A DNA stretch of 46,240 nt from Bacteroides sp. (GTDB taxonomy: Bacteria; Bacteroidota; Bacteroidia; Bacteroidales; Bacteroidaceae). The notes below the pieces were generated by a model. The model made no database searches. It worked only from the letters and a program-made list of their open reading frames with translations, and was not told the DNA's origin. Where the stretch lies: NCBI GenBank assembly GCA_019414725.1, contig DXLM01000001.1, forward strand, positions 139,813 to 186,052, read 5' to 3'. The position numbers and the translations under genes are program-made. The first letter of the stretch is position 1, and each line of letters opens with the position of its first letter. Of the stretch, positions 45,678 to 46,240 are shown in pieces.

Positions 45678-45754
45678 GGGACGATAGCTCAGTAGGTAGA
45701 GCGCTGGACTGAAAATCCAGGACGTTAGCGGCAGTTCGATCCTGCCTCGTCCCA
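45678..45754 (+). tRNA. tRNA-Phe(GAA)
   Basis: Acceptor GGGACGA / TCGTCCC, D-arm with AGTAGGTAGAGC, anticodon stem CTGGA / TCCAG with loop CTGAAAA. Anticodon GAA. Confidence 0.95.
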
Positions 45755-45785
45755 CTTGCATTGTGTGTTTTTCATGGTAAATAGA

Positions 45786-45811
45786 CTTAGTGGTTCGTGA
45801 GAATAGCTAAG
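45786..45811 (+). other. Hairpin with conserved 14-base loop, copy 2
   Basis: Stem CTTAGT / GCTAAG closes the loop GGTTCGTGAGAATA, eight bases before tRNA-Gln. The loop is the same as at 33495-33520 except for its first base; the stem sequence differs but pairs. Confidence 0.5.
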
Positions 45812-45818
45812 CCAAAAT

Positions 45819-45890
45819 TGGGCTATGGTGTAATGGTTAGCACTACAGATTTTGATTCTGTCAGTCTAGGTTCGAGTCCTAGTAGCCCAA
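45819..45890 (+). tRNA. tRNA-Gln(UUG)
   Basis: Acceptor TGGGCTA / TAGCCCA, anticodon loop TTTTGAT in stem ACAGA / TCTGT giving anticodon TTG, T-stem CTAGG / CCTAG. It reads CAA and CAG. Its near identity in the D- and T-arms with the CUA tRNA at 30122-30193 makes it the likely ancestor of the suppressor. Confidence 0.95.
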
Positions 45891-45904
45891 CAAACTTAAC
45901 AAAT

Positions 45905-46231
45905 ATGGAAGAGATAGAAAAGATTAATATCATTAACAAGAGGCTTAGGCAAAAAGAAGCCAGAGCAGACTGGAAATGGGTAAATGATGGCAAACAATTT
46001 GGTTGGGCACGTGGTCGTTCTAAGAACCGTAAATCTAAGAGAGGATATGAGGTAGGAACTAAGGAAAGTAGGAAGCTTGAGAGGAAATGGTTTAAGAATA
46101 TATACCATAAAATATTATTTCATATTCCATTAACCGAAGAAGAGTCTAACAGTCTTGAATTTCATTACAAATGGAGAGAACAAACTCATATGATTCAAGC
46201 GTTAATTAACGATATACGTTCTAAATTATGA
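45905..46231 (+). CDS. Basic hypothetical protein (108 aa)
   Basis: 108 residues from the ATG at 45905; a longer frame that runs back through the tRNA-Gln gene is rejected. TGA stop overlapping the next ATG. Very basic middle part (R-S-K-N-R-K-S-K-R-G) with W-K-W-V-N-D-G-K-Q-F-G-W before it and a helical end. Possibly nucleic-acid binding. No family recognised. Confidence 0.6.
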   Translation: MEEIEKINIINKRLRQKEARADWKWVNDGKQFGWARGRSKNRKSKRGYEVGTKESRKLERKWFKNIYHKILFHIPLTEEESNSLEFHYKWREQTHMIQALINDIRSKL

Positions 46232-46240
46232 AGCCAGAAG
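46228..46240 (+). CDS. Start of a gene cut by the window edge
   Basis: An ATG overlapping the preceding stop (ATGA), reading M-K-P-E to the end. The pattern of coupled starts seen throughout the region supports it, but only four codons are visible. Confidence 0.4.

Noticed and set aside
45797..45904. N-terminal extension of the 108-residue gene
   Set aside because: It would translate the tRNA-Gln gene; the ATG at 45905 is used instead.
1..46240. CRISPR array or insertion sequence
   Set aside because: No regularly spaced repeats and no transposase or terminal inverted repeats were seen; the only long dispersed repeats are the DGR template and its two copies.

Overview
The window reads as part of a crAss-like (Crassvirales-type) double-stranded DNA phage of a gut Bacteroidales host that translates UAG as glutamine. 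AT-rich DNA, a TerL / small gene / portal block and a very long one-strand run of appendage genes point to this group. With the standard code the left 25 kb breaks into fragments. When TAG is read as Gln and only TAA and TGA stop, those fragments join into full-length genes of up to 2169 codons. A minus-strand tRNA with anticodon CUA (30122-30193), closely similar to the phage's own tRNA-Gln(UUG) at 45819-45890, supplies direct support for UAG = Gln. No major capsid protein gene was recognised; in related phages it lies further downstream of the portal, which here would be beyond base 1.

Layout. (1) 152-27996, minus strand, transcribed right to left: a RecB-like nuclease, two Cys-rich proteins, a GroES-like protein, a YodC-like small protein, a GIY-YIG endonuclease, a Lys/Cys-rich conserved protein, TerL, the portal, then fibre and appendage genes. 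These include a complete diversity-generating retroelement (DGR: target gene, template repeat, reverse transcriptase), an appendage protein with a metallophosphoesterase domain, and a 2169-residue appendage protein. (2) 28111-29108, plus strand: small genes including a membrane HExxH protein. (3) 29153-30733, minus strand: a small operon carrying the amber suppressor tRNA. (4) 31058-46240, plus strand: early-type or accessory region with many very small overlapping genes, twelve tRNA genes (one with anticodon UUA), an RlmN-like radical SAM enzyme, three related PD-(D/E)XK nuclease genes, an NfeD-flotillin pair and several structured non-coding intervals.

Most striking points. The DGR template at 11903-11998 matches two variable repeats: the expected one in the adjacent fibre gene (12105-12200), and a second about 29 kb away on the opposite strand (40854-40946), inside a 186-residue protein of the accessory region. 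In both, every difference from the template falls at a template adenine and the reading frame is the same. The phage also combines two stop-codon tRNAs (CUA and UUA) with an RlmN-like enzyme, a family known to methylate A37 of some tRNAs as well as 23S rRNA. A phage flotillin/NfeD operon lies at 42511-45022.

Coordinates of recoded genes were joined by hand, so single-base errors at starts are possible. Family assignments come from motifs and memory of the families, not from searches.
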